In this document: positions 25,187-33,692 of the stretch, piece by piece
How the letters are laid out: each line of letters begins with the position of its first letter
Numbering within the stretch: position 1 is the stretch's first letter
Origin: an uncultured Bacteroides sp.
Lineage (GTDB): Bacteria > Bacteroidota > Bacteroidia > Bacteroidales > Bacteroidaceae
NCBI GenBank assembly: GCA_958477465.1
Contig: CAUEFX010000047.1
Location: 1-33,692 of the forward strand
DNA: 33,692 bases
Direction of reading: 5' to 3'
Position numbers and translations under genes: made by a program
Notes under the pieces: model-generated
What the model was told of the DNA's origin: nothing
Database searches by the model: none
The model's input: only the letters and a program-made list of their open reading frames with translations

Positions 25187-27553
25187 ATGATGAAAAAGAC
25201 ATTATTTCTGTGTGTCGCTATCGCCATCGGTTTGACGGCACAAGCAGTCGGCAATCTCGGTAATATCTACAAAAAAGGTTGGATAGACTTTAATAAAAAC
25301 GGGCAGATGGACATTTATGAAGACCCGTCTGCTCCGTTGGAAGTCCGTATTGACGACCTTCTGTCGCAAATGACGTTGGAGGAAAAGACTTGCCAGCTCG
25401 TCACCCTCTATGGCTCGGGGCGTGTGCTGAAAGACTCGCTGCCTACGCCGCTGTGGAAGAACGCTCTTTGGAAAGACGGCGTAGCCAATATTGATGAACA
25501 AGCCAACGGACTGGGTTCTTTCGGTGCTTCTATCTCTTATCCTTATGTGAATAGTGTGAAGAACCGGCAAACCATCCAACGCTGGTTTGTGGAGGAGACA
25601 CGCCTTGGCATTCCCGTGGACTTCACCAACGAGGGCATCCGCGGACTGAACCATGACCGTGCCACCATGTTTCCGGCACAATGTGGACAAGGAAGTACGT
25701 GGGACAAGGAACTCATTCGTGAAATAGCCCGAGTTACCGCTGAAGAAGCCAACGCCTTAGGATATACCAATATCTATGCTCCACTGCTGGACATTGCGCA
25801 AGATCCACGCTGGGGGCGTGTTGTGGAATGTTACGGTGAAGATCCCTATTTGGTGGGTGAACTTGGCAAACAAATGGTTTTGGGATTACAAGAGCGCGGA
25901 TTGGTTTCTACACCCAAACATTTTGCCGTCTATAGTGTTCCTGTGGGAGGTCGCGACGGACAGACGCGGACAGATCCACACGTGGCACCGCGTGAGATGC
26001 GTACACTTTATCTGGAGCCATTCCGTAAGGCGGTATGTGAGGCCGGAGTAAAAGGTATCATGAGTTCTTATAATGACTATGACGGGGTACCTATTACTGG
26101 CAGCTATCACTTCCTGACCGAAATTCTACGACACGAGTGGGGCTTCCGGGGGTATGTTGTATCAGACAGTGAAGCGGTGGAATTCATGTACAGTAAACAC
26201 AAGGTGGCAGCCGATGCAGTGGAAGGTGCTGCAATTGTCATCAATGCCGGATTAAATGTGCGCACCAATTTCACCGCACCGGAAAATTTCATTTTACCTC
26301 TGCGGGAAGCTATCCGTAGGGGATGGGTGTCTGAACAAACTTTGAACAGTCGTGTCAGGGATGTATTGCGTGTCAAGTTTGAACTGGGGCTTTTTGACAA
26401 TCCCTACAAAGGCAACCTGAAAACAGTAACAGAGATCGTACACAGCAACGAACATCAGGAAGTCTCCCTACGGGCAGCATTGGAATCAATCGTCCTGCTG
26501 AAAAACCAAGACAATCTGTTACCGCTTTCCAAAGAGATAAAACGTGTGGCGGTCATTGGCCCTAACGCAGATGAAACAAACAATCTGATTTGTCGTTATG
26601 GACCAGCCAACGCACCGATCAAGAGTGTCTACAAAGGTATCAAAGATGCTTTGCCGAAAGCTGAAGTATACTATGCCAAAGGTGCTGACGTTATCGACCC
26701 CTATTTCCCTGAAAGCGAACTATATGATGTTCCGTTGGATATCAACGAACAACGGATGCAAGATGAAGCCGTTGCGTTGGCTCAAAAATCGGATGTTGTA
26801 ATCATGGTGTTAGGTGGGAATGAAAAGACAGTACGTGAAGAGTATTCCCGTACCAGCCTTGATCTTTGCGGTCGTCAGCAACAACTTTTACAGGCTGTTT
26901 ATGCGACAGGCAAACCGGTCGTTTTAGTCATGGTTGATGGGCGTGCCGCGTCCATCAACTGGGCAGAAAAGCATATACCTGCCATCATTCACGCATGGTT
27001 CCCCGGTGAGTTTATGGGTGACGCCATTGCAAAGGTGCTTTTGGGAGATTATAATCCCGGTGGAAAATTAGCTGTTACCTTCCCAAAATCCGTTGGTCAG
27101 ATACCTTTTGCTTTCCCTTTCAAACCCGGTTCGGATACAGGAGGCTTTATCCGTGTGGCACACGCCTTATATCCTTTCGGCTATGGTCTGAGTTACACTA
27201 CTTTTACCTATTCCGACCTAAAGATTTCTTCACCGGTCATCGGTGTTCAAGGCAATACTGAGATAAGTTGCAAGATAAAGAATACAGGTAATGTTACAGG
27301 CGACGAGGTGGTACAGCTCTATCTGCATGATGAACAAAGTTCCGTCACTACTTATGTCAAAGTCTTACGCGGTTTTGAACGGATTCATTTACAACCCGGT
27401 GAGGAGAAGGAAATACATTTCAAACTGACGCCGCAAGATTTGGGAATATGGAATGCAGACAACAAATTCGTAGTGGAACCCGGTCTGTTTACAGTGATGG
27501 TAGGCAGCTCATCAGAGGATATTCGGTTATCTGGGAATTTTGAAGTAAAATGA
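25187..27553 (+). CDS. Exported GH3-family glycosidase (beta-glucosidase-like)
   Basis: A 788-residue GH3 glycosidase with a signal peptide (residues about 1-21, ending near LTAQA), so probably periplasmic. Motifs: DLLSQMTLEEKTCQLV near the N terminus, TNEGIRGLNHDRATMFP, DPRWGRVVECYGEDP, KHFAVYSVPVGGRDG and the nucleophile D327 in VVSDSEAV. A fibronectin III-like domain ends the protein (about 690-788). It lacks the PA14 insertion of the other GH3 in this locus and belongs to a different, more beta-glucosidase-like branch. The frame is open back to 25070 inside the GH92 gene, but the signal peptide begins at the ATG at 25187 (or the next ATG at 25190), so the later start was chosen. It is the last gene of the + strand unit, 93 bases from the convergent operon. 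Confidence 0.88.
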   Translation: MMKKTLFLCVAIAIGLTAQAVGNLGNIYKKGWIDFNKNGQMDIYEDPSAPLEVRIDDLLSQMTLEEKTCQLVTLYGSGRVLKDSLPTPLWKNALWKDGVANIDEQANGLGSFGASISYPYVNSVKNRQTIQRWFVEETRLGIPVDFTNEGIRGLNHDRATMFPAQCGQGSTWDKELIREIARVTAEEANALGYTNIYAPLLDIAQDPRWGRVVECYGEDPYLVGELGKQMVLGLQERGLVSTPKHFAVYSVPVGGRDGQTRTDPHVAPREMRTLYLEPFRKAVCEAGVKGIMSSYNDYDGVPITGSYHFLTEILRHEWGFRGYVVSDSEAVEFMYSKHKVAADAVEGAAIVINAGLNVRTNFTAPENFILPLREAIRRGWVSEQTLNSRVRDVLRVKFELGLFDNPYKGNLKTVTEIVHSNEHQEVSLRAALESIVLLKNQDNLLPLSKEIKRVAVIGPNADETNNLICRYGPANAPIKSVYKGIKDALPKAEVYYAKGADVIDPYFPESELYDVPLDINEQRMQDEAVALAQKSDVVIMVLGGNEKTVREEYSRTSLDLCGRQQQLLQAVYATGKPVVLVMVDGRAASINWAEKHIPAIIHAWFPGEFMGDAIAKVLLGDYNPGGKLAVTFPKSVGQIPFAFPFKPGSDTGGFIRVAHALYPFGYGLSYTTFTYSDLKISSPVIGVQGNTEISCKIKNTGNVTGDEVVQLYLHDEQSSVTTYVKVLRGFERIHLQPGEEKEIHFKLTPQDLGIWNADNKFVVEPGLFTVMVGSSSEDIRLSGNFEVK

Positions 27554-27576
27554 GTGAAAGGAGATTTTTATTTGAG

Positions 27577-27607
27577 AAAAATGAGGGTGTATCTAATACA
27601 CCCTCAT
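27577..27607 (-). terminator. Terminator between the two convergent operons
   Basis: A perfect 12-bp stem (27581-27592 with 27596-27607) has a 3-base loop. Read on the - strand it is followed directly by TTTT and a T/A-rich run, making a good terminator for the - strand operon. In the + direction there is no T-run, but the same hairpin may also end the + strand transcript. Confidence 0.8.
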
Positions 27608-27646
27608 GAAAGCGACTTGAACAATCTTCTTACATTTAATATGTCG

Positions 27647-30085
27647 CTATTTTACCTGTATTGATAGTGTCGCCGGTTTTATCCCTTTGGCGGATGCTGT
27701 AAACCTAATCTCACCTTCTTTCTTTGCACTCCTGACAATTGCTGTCGCAGCTCCGCTGAACAGATTCATTTCAGGGTTCTGGAAGGGCATGAGAGATGTC
27801 GGGTCGCCATTCGCCGTAGCTTCAAATGTTCCGGCTCCTGACACTGTAAATTTTACTTTACGGTTGTCCGTAGGCACTATATTACCATCCTTGTCGGCTA
27901 CTTGAATCGTGATATATGCCAGGTCATCGCCATTGGCAAAGAGAACATGCCTGTTGGGGGTAAGCACCAGATGATGAGGCTTGCCGGCTGTTCTTACGAT
28001 TCTTTCTTCGGTCTTATTACCGTCAGCATCGTAAGCAATGACTTTGAGTTCGCCCGGTTCATAGACCGTTTCGTTCCACATAAGTCTGTAACGGGTCTGT
28101 AAGGTAGAGTCGTTCTTTTCTTTCATTCCCTGACTCTTTCCATTAATGAACAGTTCAGCTTTCGGATAGGAGGTGTAAACGAATACCGGTGTAATCTGCC
28201 CTTCGCGTCCTTTCCAGTTCCAATGGGGAAGGATATGCAGGGTAACATCATTCTTATTCCAATGGGAGCGATAAAGATAATATCGGTCTTTAGGCAAAGA
28301 GGCCAAATCTACTATGCCGAATACAGAACTATGGCTGGGCCATGCATCAGTATCGTAAGGAGAAGGCTCTCCGAGATAGTCAAATCCGGTCCATACGAAC
28401 TGTCCGATAACCCATGGTTGCTCATCCATATAGAAATCTATGTCAGGCGTGTTCGACCAGTCACAGGTTTCGTTGTCATAACTTGACGATTGGTTGTCGG
28501 GATGCAGAACGGAATTATGTTCTTTCTCGAATGAAACGGGGAAATGATAAACTCCTCTTGAAGAAACCGTTGATGCTGTCTCGGAACCGAGAATCATCTT
28601 TTGGGGAAGTTGCTTATATGCACGCTCGTAATATTGGGGTTTATAATTGAAACCCGGAATATCCAGAGATGCGGCGAAACCATTGTCAAGGACTGCTCCT
28701 ATCTGGTCCATCCCACAGGTAACAGGACGTGTATTATCAAGTGATTTCACTAAATTTTGAAGCATAGTAAGTTCGGCAACGCCGTCAGGACCCCATTGGC
28801 TCGGAACTTCATTCCCGATAGACCACATGACAACCGAGGGACTATTGCGATACTGCTTCACCATATTGGTAATATCTTTAACAGCCCATTCGTTGAAGAA
28901 TGCCCCATAACCGTTAGGTGATTTTGGACGGAATCCCCAATCATCAAAAGGTTCTATCATAAGCATCATACCAAGTTCATCACATAATTCCACCAATTCC
29001 GGTGCCGGCATATTGTGAGACGTCCTTATTGCATTCGCTCCCATGTCTTTCATCAGTTCTACCTGATGGCGGAGAGCCGATTTATTAACGGCAGCTCCCA
29101 GCGGGCCTAAATCATGGTGATTGCAGACTCCTCTGAATTTGGTAGGCTGCCCGTTAAGGAAGAATCCTTGCTCCGGGATGTATTCAATTTTCCGTACTCC
29201 AAAACGTGTGGCATAGTTGTCCACTACCTGCCCGTTTATTTCTATACTTGTGCGGGCTGTGTACAACCGTGGATATTCCGGACTCCAAAGTTCCGGATTG
29301 TGAATAAGGAAATTCTGGACATGCATCTGTCCCTGTGATGTAAAAAGTGCATTGTTAGATGCGACAACGATGCCTTCGGGAGAAACAATCTCCGTGTTAA
29401 CATTGACCTTTTCACCTTTTTGGGCACCGGCTATGTTCATTTCCAGTCTTACAGACGCCTTTTCGGCAGAAACAAAAGGAGTCGTGATATATGTTCCCCA
29501 GGTAGGAATATGCACTTTACCGGTATTGACGACATGGACATTCCGATATAGCCCTGCTCCGGGATACCACCGGGAAGCACGTTCAAAGTTCTCAAGTTCA
29601 ACTACCATATCATTGTTGCCGGGTACGACAGCATCCGTCACATCCACATAAAATGAATTGTATCCGTACGGCCAATAAGCCACTTCTTTCCCGTTGACTT
29701 TAACATGGGCATTACTCATGGCTCCATCAAACACGATCGTGATGTTACGATCAGCCGTATCGGCGATCTCAAAGGTAGTGCGGTAGGTACCTTGCCCGAT
29801 GAACGGAAGCCCGCCCGTTCTACCGGTTTTCTCCGTTTTCTCTGTTTCGCCATTCTGCTCGATGGCAACAGTTTGGAGGTCATTTTCCCTGTTGAACGGA
29901 CCATAGATGGCCCAGTCGTGCGGAACCCTGACCTTTTGCCATTTAGTTGTGTCGCAGGGCCGCCCTTTGGTAAATTCCCAACCTTCATTCAGGGTTGTGA
30001 CACTCCTTTGGGCATGGATGTTGACAGTAAGGCCCCCGAAAAGAGCCATTACTGTCAACAAAGAGATTTGTCTGTTCATATTCAT
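27647..30085 (-). CDS. GH2 beta-galactosidase of the galactan PUL
   Basis: An 812-residue exported GH2 enzyme, most likely a periplasmic beta-galactosidase that releases galactose from imported galacto-oligosaccharides. A signal peptide ends near IHAQ (about residue 26). Order: sugar-binding domain (about 30-205, RWYPGAGLYRNVHV), Ig-like domain, TIM barrel (about 320-595) with NHHDLGPLGAAVN, acid/base E426 in WSIGNEVPSQ and nucleophile E502 in LGSETAS, then a DUF4982-like domain (about 600-700) and a C-terminal Ig-like domain (about 710-812). Its ATG overlaps the stop codon of the GH53 gene by one base (TAATG), so translation is probably coupled. Pairing with GH53, and the order matching BT4667 in B. 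thetaiotaomicron, support beta-1,4-galactan as the substrate. Confidence 0.9.
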   Translation of the reverse strand: MNMNRQISLLTVMALFGGLTVNIHAQRSVTTLNEGWEFTKGRPCDTTKWQKVRVPHDWAIYGPFNRENDLQTVAIEQNGETEKTEKTGRTGGLPFIGQGTYRTTFEIADTADRNITIVFDGAMSNAHVKVNGKEVAYWPYGYNSFYVDVTDAVVPGNNDMVVELENFERASRWYPGAGLYRNVHVVNTGKVHIPTWGTYITTPFVSAEKASVRLEMNIAGAQKGEKVNVNTEIVSPEGIVVASNNALFTSQGQMHVQNFLIHNPELWSPEYPRLYTARTSIEINGQVVDNYATRFGVRKIEYIPEQGFFLNGQPTKFRGVCNHHDLGPLGAAVNKSALRHQVELMKDMGANAIRTSHNMPAPELVELCDELGMMLMIEPFDDWGFRPKSPNGYGAFFNEWAVKDITNMVKQYRNSPSVVMWSIGNEVPSQWGPDGVAELTMLQNLVKSLDNTRPVTCGMDQIGAVLDNGFAASLDIPGFNYKPQYYERAYKQLPQKMILGSETASTVSSRGVYHFPVSFEKEHNSVLHPDNQSSSYDNETCDWSNTPDIDFYMDEQPWVIGQFVWTGFDYLGEPSPYDTDAWPSHSSVFGIVDLASLPKDRYYLYRSHWNKNDVTLHILPHWNWKGREGQITPVFVYTSYPKAELFINGKSQGMKEKNDSTLQTRYRLMWNETVYEPGELKVIAYDADGNKTEERIVRTAGKPHHLVLTPNRHVLFANGDDLAYITIQVADKDGNIVPTDNRKVKFTVSGAGTFEATANGDPTSLMPFQNPEMNLFSGAATAIVRSAKKEGEIRFTASAKGIKPATLSIQVK

Positions 30086-31146
30086 TATTTATTTTTAAAC
30101 GCATCAAGTGCTACGGTCGGAGCATCATTATCGAAGCAGCCAAGATTATAACCATCGTTGTATCCGTTGGGTGCCTGAGGTTCCCAATAAAAGATACCTT
30201 CCACAGCCGCTCCCATCATTTTTGTAATCAACTGCTTGCAAAGTTCACCCTGATCGTAGGGCATACCGATTTCACAAATCATTACAGGCTTGTTGTATTT
30301 TTGTTTCAGATGGTTGATGTTTGCGATACAATCATCGGCTACCTTCTGCCAGCCGCCACTTTCACCTTGTTGCTCTGCCCAATAAGGATATAACGACATG
30401 CCGATCATATCGTATTTGCCACCGTTGTTCTCGAGGATATCAAACATCCTGTCGTATGCCCACTGGTTGTTTCCACCATCCAGATGGACTATAACCATAG
30501 CCTCCGGAAAGACAGATTTTACTGCCTCGTATCCTGCATTGTTAAGCTGGGTAAGTTGGACGGGATTATCCACGGAACCGACCGGAAGCATCATGCCGGG
30601 AGTCGTTTCATTACCTATCTGTACCCATTCGGGTGTCACACCGGCGTTCTTTAAGGCGTTAAGCGTTTCTGTGACGTGATTTCCGACGGCTTTAGTCAGG
30701 TCGTCGAAAGACAGTGTCTTCCATGCCTCCGGCATCTCCTGATGTCCGGGGTCGGCCCATGTGTCCGAAAAATGGAAGTCGATCATTGTCCTAAGACCGA
30801 GGCTTTCGGCACGGCGGGCTTTGAGAACGACATCATCCATGCTGTTCCACCCGTCTTTAGGGTTTACCCATACGCGGAGGCGGATTGAATTGACCCCGCA
30901 ATAGTCACGAAGGAGTTGCATACATTCCATTTCCTGACGGTCTTCACCGGGGGTATAGAATTTGCGCCCTTCGGATTCCATTTGGGTAAGCCAGCTGACA
31001 TCTGCTCCACGGGCAAAACCTGTTTCTTTCATGATTATAGAAGCATCTTCCTGTCTTGGATTGGTGACAGGACCATCTTCCGAGCATGATCCGCAGAATA
31101 CTGCGGTTGTCAATGCTAAAGCGGATAATATTGTTATCATTTTCAT
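30085..31146 (-). CDS. GH53 endo-beta-1,4-galactanase, surface lipoprotein
   Basis: A 353-residue GH53 enzyme that cuts the beta-1,4-galactan side chains of rhamnogalacturonan I. The lipobox is CGSC, with Cys at residue 21, followed by SEDG, an acidic surface-export pattern. Family motifs are RGADVSWLTQMESEG, IRLRVWVNPKDGW, DFHFSDTWADPGHQ, the acid/base E180 in VQIGNET and the nucleophile E292 in ICEIGMP. The length is normal for the family. It starts 11 bases after the glycan-binding protein gene and overlaps the next gene by one base. A surface endo-enzyme followed by an exported beta-galactosidase is the expected division of labour in a galactan PUL. The B. thetaiotaomicron counterpart by position is BT4668. 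Confidence 0.95.
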   Translation of the reverse strand: MKMITILSALALTTAVFCGSCSEDGPVTNPRQEDASIIMKETGFARGADVSWLTQMESEGRKFYTPGEDRQEMECMQLLRDYCGVNSIRLRVWVNPKDGWNSMDDVVLKARRAESLGLRTMIDFHFSDTWADPGHQEMPEAWKTLSFDDLTKAVGNHVTETLNALKNAGVTPEWVQIGNETTPGMMLPVGSVDNPVQLTQLNNAGYEAVKSVFPEAMVIVHLDGGNNQWAYDRMFDILENNGGKYDMIGMSLYPYWAEQQGESGGWQKVADDCIANINHLKQKYNKPVMICEIGMPYDQGELCKQLITKMMGAAVEGIFYWEPQAPNGYNDGYNLGCFDNDAPTVALDAFKNK

Positions 31147-31157
31147 TGAACTATTTT

Positions 31158-32867
31158 TTATTTAAGAGAATAAGAATATGTTTGTGTACCGAAATTGACT
31201 CTGAGAATATATGTTTCGCCCACAGTCAAGGCATTATCACCGTCAAATCCAGTAGTGGCATCAGAGTGACCGAGTTTCAGGTTTCCATCACTACCTCCGA
31301 AGAAAAGTCCCCAATCGCCGTTTATAAGCACCTTTACACCCCATGGTGTTTCTTTCTCCTTCACAAATTCAGCGGTGAAAATTTCAGGATTGTTAGGCAA
31401 TTGTACCATTTCGTGTTCGGACCAGTCGTCATTAAGACCGGTAAATGTGACCTTTTCAATTTTGGTAAGTTGATATGTAAGGGCTTTCATGTTGAAGTCC
31501 ATTACATACAGCCCCTCTTCAGGAGCGGGAATATTACCGTCCGATTCTGCAAATATAAGACTTCCGCTTAACGGTGTTGCTCCGTCTGCTGCCTTGTAGG
31601 CCGAAGCCCAGTCCGGTTGCGTATATGCACGATAGCCCCATTCCGAGTGAATCCAATGAGCACCGCCATAGGATAATGTACTCTCATCATATAGGGAGAT
31701 ATAATCATCGAATCCATCCCAATTCACAACTCCGGAGAAATAAAGACGGGGTTCCACTTCGGGTTCCGGAGCGGCTTCTCCTGCACCGATCTTTAAGGCT
31801 AATGGATTGGAAAGGTCAAGGACGAGTGTCGTCTCTCCGGCGGGAAGAGTTACCGTGATGTTTGAACCGGTTTCGCCAAATGTCAGACTTTCGCAATTAC
31901 CGCCAAAAGCAACATTTTGTTCGATGGCTGGACCCATGTCGGTTGTCTCTTTGTTATAAAGACTTCCTTTACCCTTTACGGAAATTGTGACCGAAGTAGC
32001 GCTTGAGAGGTTTATAGGCAAAGTCCACTGGTTGGTTTTCATATTATACGTCATCTCTCCGGAAATCTCTCCTGCAACAGTAAGATTGTCGATGTGGATT
32101 CCGTTCCACCAGCCTTCATTGGTGTTGAGTGTAGCGAAGTAACATCCGGCAGGATTAGGAAACCAGAAATTCCAGTGGTCATCGGCAGAAGACGCATAGA
32201 AAGTCTTGCCGGCTTCGCCAAGATTACCCCATACGACATTGTTGGCCTCGCGGAACCACCAGTTTGTCCATCCGTTCACGCCCATGAATCCCTGATATAT
32301 TCCGTTCTCTTCAGGAGAAGCAAGTTTCATGGATGTCTCATTCCAATCTTTGTCAAGGACAGTTCCCAGAGTAAGATGGATTCTATAAGGCTGTACCATT
32401 ACTGCGAGTGTGGAAGAGTATGCCGCTTCCAAATTAGCCGCGAGTACAGATTTTATCCGGATATACAAAGGGGATTTTTCATCAACATTATAATCCAGTC
32501 TTCCTAATAAGGAGTTCAATTCCTCGCAAAGGAACTGGCGTGAACGAACCCCTTTTTCAACGCTAAGGTCTATGGTTGACGAAAATGATTCTTCCTTTGA
32601 AAACTGGATGGTTTCTTCTGCCGCATTTACAGGAGCCTGAAGCAGAGTGTCGCTGAGGGCGAGCTTGCCGTTGCCGCTCCAATAGATTGTCATGGCAAGA
32701 GCCTGGGGATTGTCAGGGGTCAATATAATATCTCCTGATGCACCATCCAATGAAATTTCATCTGAAGGATGAACATACACCGGATCGATGTCGCTGTTGC
32801 AGGAAACGAGGTTGAATGTTACAATTCCTGTCAACAATGCCGTTTTTAAAATAGTATCGAGTTTCAT
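31158..32867 (-). CDS. SusE/SusF-like surface glycan-binding lipoprotein
   Basis: A 569-residue lipoprotein (LVSC, Cys at residue 23, followed by NSDID, a surface-export pattern). The N-terminal part resembles SusE-type domains (SGDIILTPDNPQALAMTIYW), and the rest consists of several beta-sandwich modules rich in Trp and aromatic residues (GVNGWTNWWFREANNVVWG, SADDHWNFWFPNPAG, TPWGVKVLINGDWGLFFGG) of the kind that bind glycan chains. It has no visible catalytic motif. By position, directly after susD and before GH53, it corresponds to BT4669 of the B. thetaiotaomicron galactan PUL, so galactan binding is the likely role. It begins nine bases after the susD stop. Module boundaries are approximate. 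Confidence 0.82.
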   Translation of the reverse strand: MKLDTILKTALLTGIVTFNLVSCNSDIDPVYVHPSDEISLDGASGDIILTPDNPQALAMTIYWSGNGKLALSDTLLQAPVNAAEETIQFSKEESFSSTIDLSVEKGVRSRQFLCEELNSLLGRLDYNVDEKSPLYIRIKSVLAANLEAAYSSTLAVMVQPYRIHLTLGTVLDKDWNETSMKLASPEENGIYQGFMGVNGWTNWWFREANNVVWGNLGEAGKTFYASSADDHWNFWFPNPAGCYFATLNTNEGWWNGIHIDNLTVAGEISGEMTYNMKTNQWTLPINLSSATSVTISVKGKGSLYNKETTDMGPAIEQNVAFGGNCESLTFGETGSNITVTLPAGETTLVLDLSNPLALKIGAGEAAPEPEVEPRLYFSGVVNWDGFDDYISLYDESTLSYGGAHWIHSEWGYRAYTQPDWASAYKAADGATPLSGSLIFAESDGNIPAPEEGLYVMDFNMKALTYQLTKIEKVTFTGLNDDWSEHEMVQLPNNPEIFTAEFVKEKETPWGVKVLINGDWGLFFGGSDGNLKLGHSDATTGFDGDNALTVGETYILRVNFGTQTYSYSLK

Positions 32868-32876
32868 AGTTGATTA

Positions 32877-33692
32877 TCAATATTGAGGATTTGTTAAATT
32901 CGGATTCGCTGTCAAATCCGTGTCGGGAATAGGATATATGTTATATTTGTCGTTTACAGAACGGCCATCCAACACACCGCCTTTCCACTGCCAGATATAA
33001 GCATCCGATGTGAATTTTCCAAAACGGATAAGGTCTGTACGGCGGACGGACTCAAGATAAAGTTCGCGGGCTCTCTCATCAAGCATGAAATCGAGCGTGA
33101 AATCAGAATCGGAGATCTTTCCGCTTTCATCATTCTTGTATGCACGAAGACGGACGTCATTCACGAGGTCAAGAGCCTCTGATCTTGAAATCCCGGCTCC
33201 GCCACGGAGAAATGCTTCCGCTGCCATGAGATACACATCGGCAAGGCGGATCATCGGATAATCCGTGGAACAACCTGTTGCTGCAGAATTTGAGGCGGCT
33301 GTTCCGTCATCCGTAAGATTTGTGAACTTTTCAAAGAAGTATCCTTCAGACTGGTTATCTATAGCTCCGGTGAAGAATTGCTCCTGACCGTCGGTATAGA
33401 ACATTGCACGTGTGTCACTTGTATTATTGACATCGCCGAATTTGGAAACGATTTCTCCACGGGCCCGGAACATGCCCCAGCCACTTGTAAGGCCATATTT
33501 GGCAGGATTTTGAGAACTTGAATTACCGCAGGAACCACAAACGAGGTAGGTTCCGCCTCCCCAAGTCACAGAAGTCGTGGCATCGCATACCATGGCAAAT
33601 AGAATCTCGTGTGTACGCTTATGGTTGTCGGCATTGAAAAGTTTCGCATAATCCGGCTCAAGATAATAAGAAGGATTTGAAATCACCTTATG
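32877..33692 (-). CDS. SusD-like lipoprotein, C-terminal part (5' end outside window)
   Basis: The frame is open to the right edge of the window, so about 271 C-terminal residues of a SusD/RagB-family protein are visible; its N terminus and lipobox lie outside. Diagnostic segments are YPMIRLADVYLMAAEAFLRGG, seen as the conserved helix, and MLDERARELYLESVRRTDLIRFGKF near the C terminus, both standard in SusD proteins. The protein would bind galactan fragments together with a SusC transporter expected just beyond the window. It is the first visible gene of the - strand operon. The apparent start codon near the edge (GTG at 33686) is internal and not the true start. Confidence 0.93.
   Translation of the reverse strand, partial: HKVISNPSYYLEPDYAKLFNADNHKRTHEILFAMVCDATTSVTWGGGTYLVCGSCGNSSSQNPAKYGLTSGWGMFRARGEIVSKFGDVNNTSDTRAMFYTDGQEQFFTGAIDNQSEGYFFEKFTNLTDDGTAASNSAATGCSTDYPMIRLADVYLMAAEAFLRGGAGISRSEALDLVNDVRLRAYKNDESGKISDSDFTLDFMLDERARELYLESVRRTDLIRFGKFTSDAYIWQWKGGVLDGRSVNDKYNIYPIPDTDLTANPNLTNPQY

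Noticed and set aside
1..33692. Hybrid two-component regulator, ECF sigma/anti-sigma pair, sulfatase, tRNA, rRNA, CRISPR array
   Set aside because: None was recognised in any frame or intergenic gap of this window. The regulator of the - strand PUL may lie outside it.

Overview
The window looks like a Bacteroides-type chromosome (Bacteroidota). The evidence is paired SusC/SusD outer-membrane proteins, many carbohydrate-active enzymes with signal peptides or lipoprotein signals, the Bacteroides -7 promoter element (TAnnTTTG-like), mostly weak Shine-Dalgarno sequences, and a lipoprotein export pattern of acidic residues just after the acylated Cys. No RNA genes, CRISPR arrays or transposase genes were seen.

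Layout. (1) 1-1801: the 3' end of malate dehydrogenase with a strong terminator, then a membrane acyltransferase; both look like ordinary chromosomal genes. (2) 1802-27553, + strand: a large polysaccharide utilization locus (PUL). It starts with a separately promoted family 2 glycoside hydrolase (GH2) and a membrane-spanning regulator. A long probable operon follows: SusC, SusD, a DUF3823-like lipoprotein, a surface lipoprotein with a DUF5010-like barrel and a carbohydrate-binding module, a PA14-containing GH3, a very large GH2, a GH92 alpha-mannosidase and a second GH3. (3) 27577-33692, - strand: a convergent second PUL fragment, read as SusD (cut by the window edge), SusE/F-like glycan-binding lipoprotein, GH53 endo-galactanase and GH2 beta-galactosidase. 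This matches the order of the B. thetaiotaomicron pectic galactan PUL (BT4670 to BT4667).

How the genes may work together. In the + strand PUL the surface lipoproteins (SusD, DUF3823-like, DUF5010-like) would capture and perhaps first cut the glycan, SusC would import the products, and the exported GH3, GH2 and GH92 enzymes would trim them. Mannose is the only sugar clearly indicated, by GH92; the full substrate is unknown. In the - strand PUL, surface GH53 would cut beta-1,4-galactan and the periplasmic GH2 would release galactose.

Most interesting point. The + strand PUL has no hybrid two-component regulator and no ECF-sigma/anti-sigma pair in this window. Its apparent regulator is a one-component membrane protein: signal peptide, LamG-like and Kelch-like periplasmic sensor, one transmembrane helix, Pro/Glu-rich linker, then a SARP-type winged helix and BTAD-like domain. 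The promoters of susC and of the separate GH2 gene both carry tandem TTAATTG-like heptamers with an exact 11-bp period, placed in the same register (31 bp) upstream of an identical TTACTTTG element. This repeat geometry is what actinomycete SARP activators recognise, so the sequence suggests a sensor-tethered SARP with its operators.
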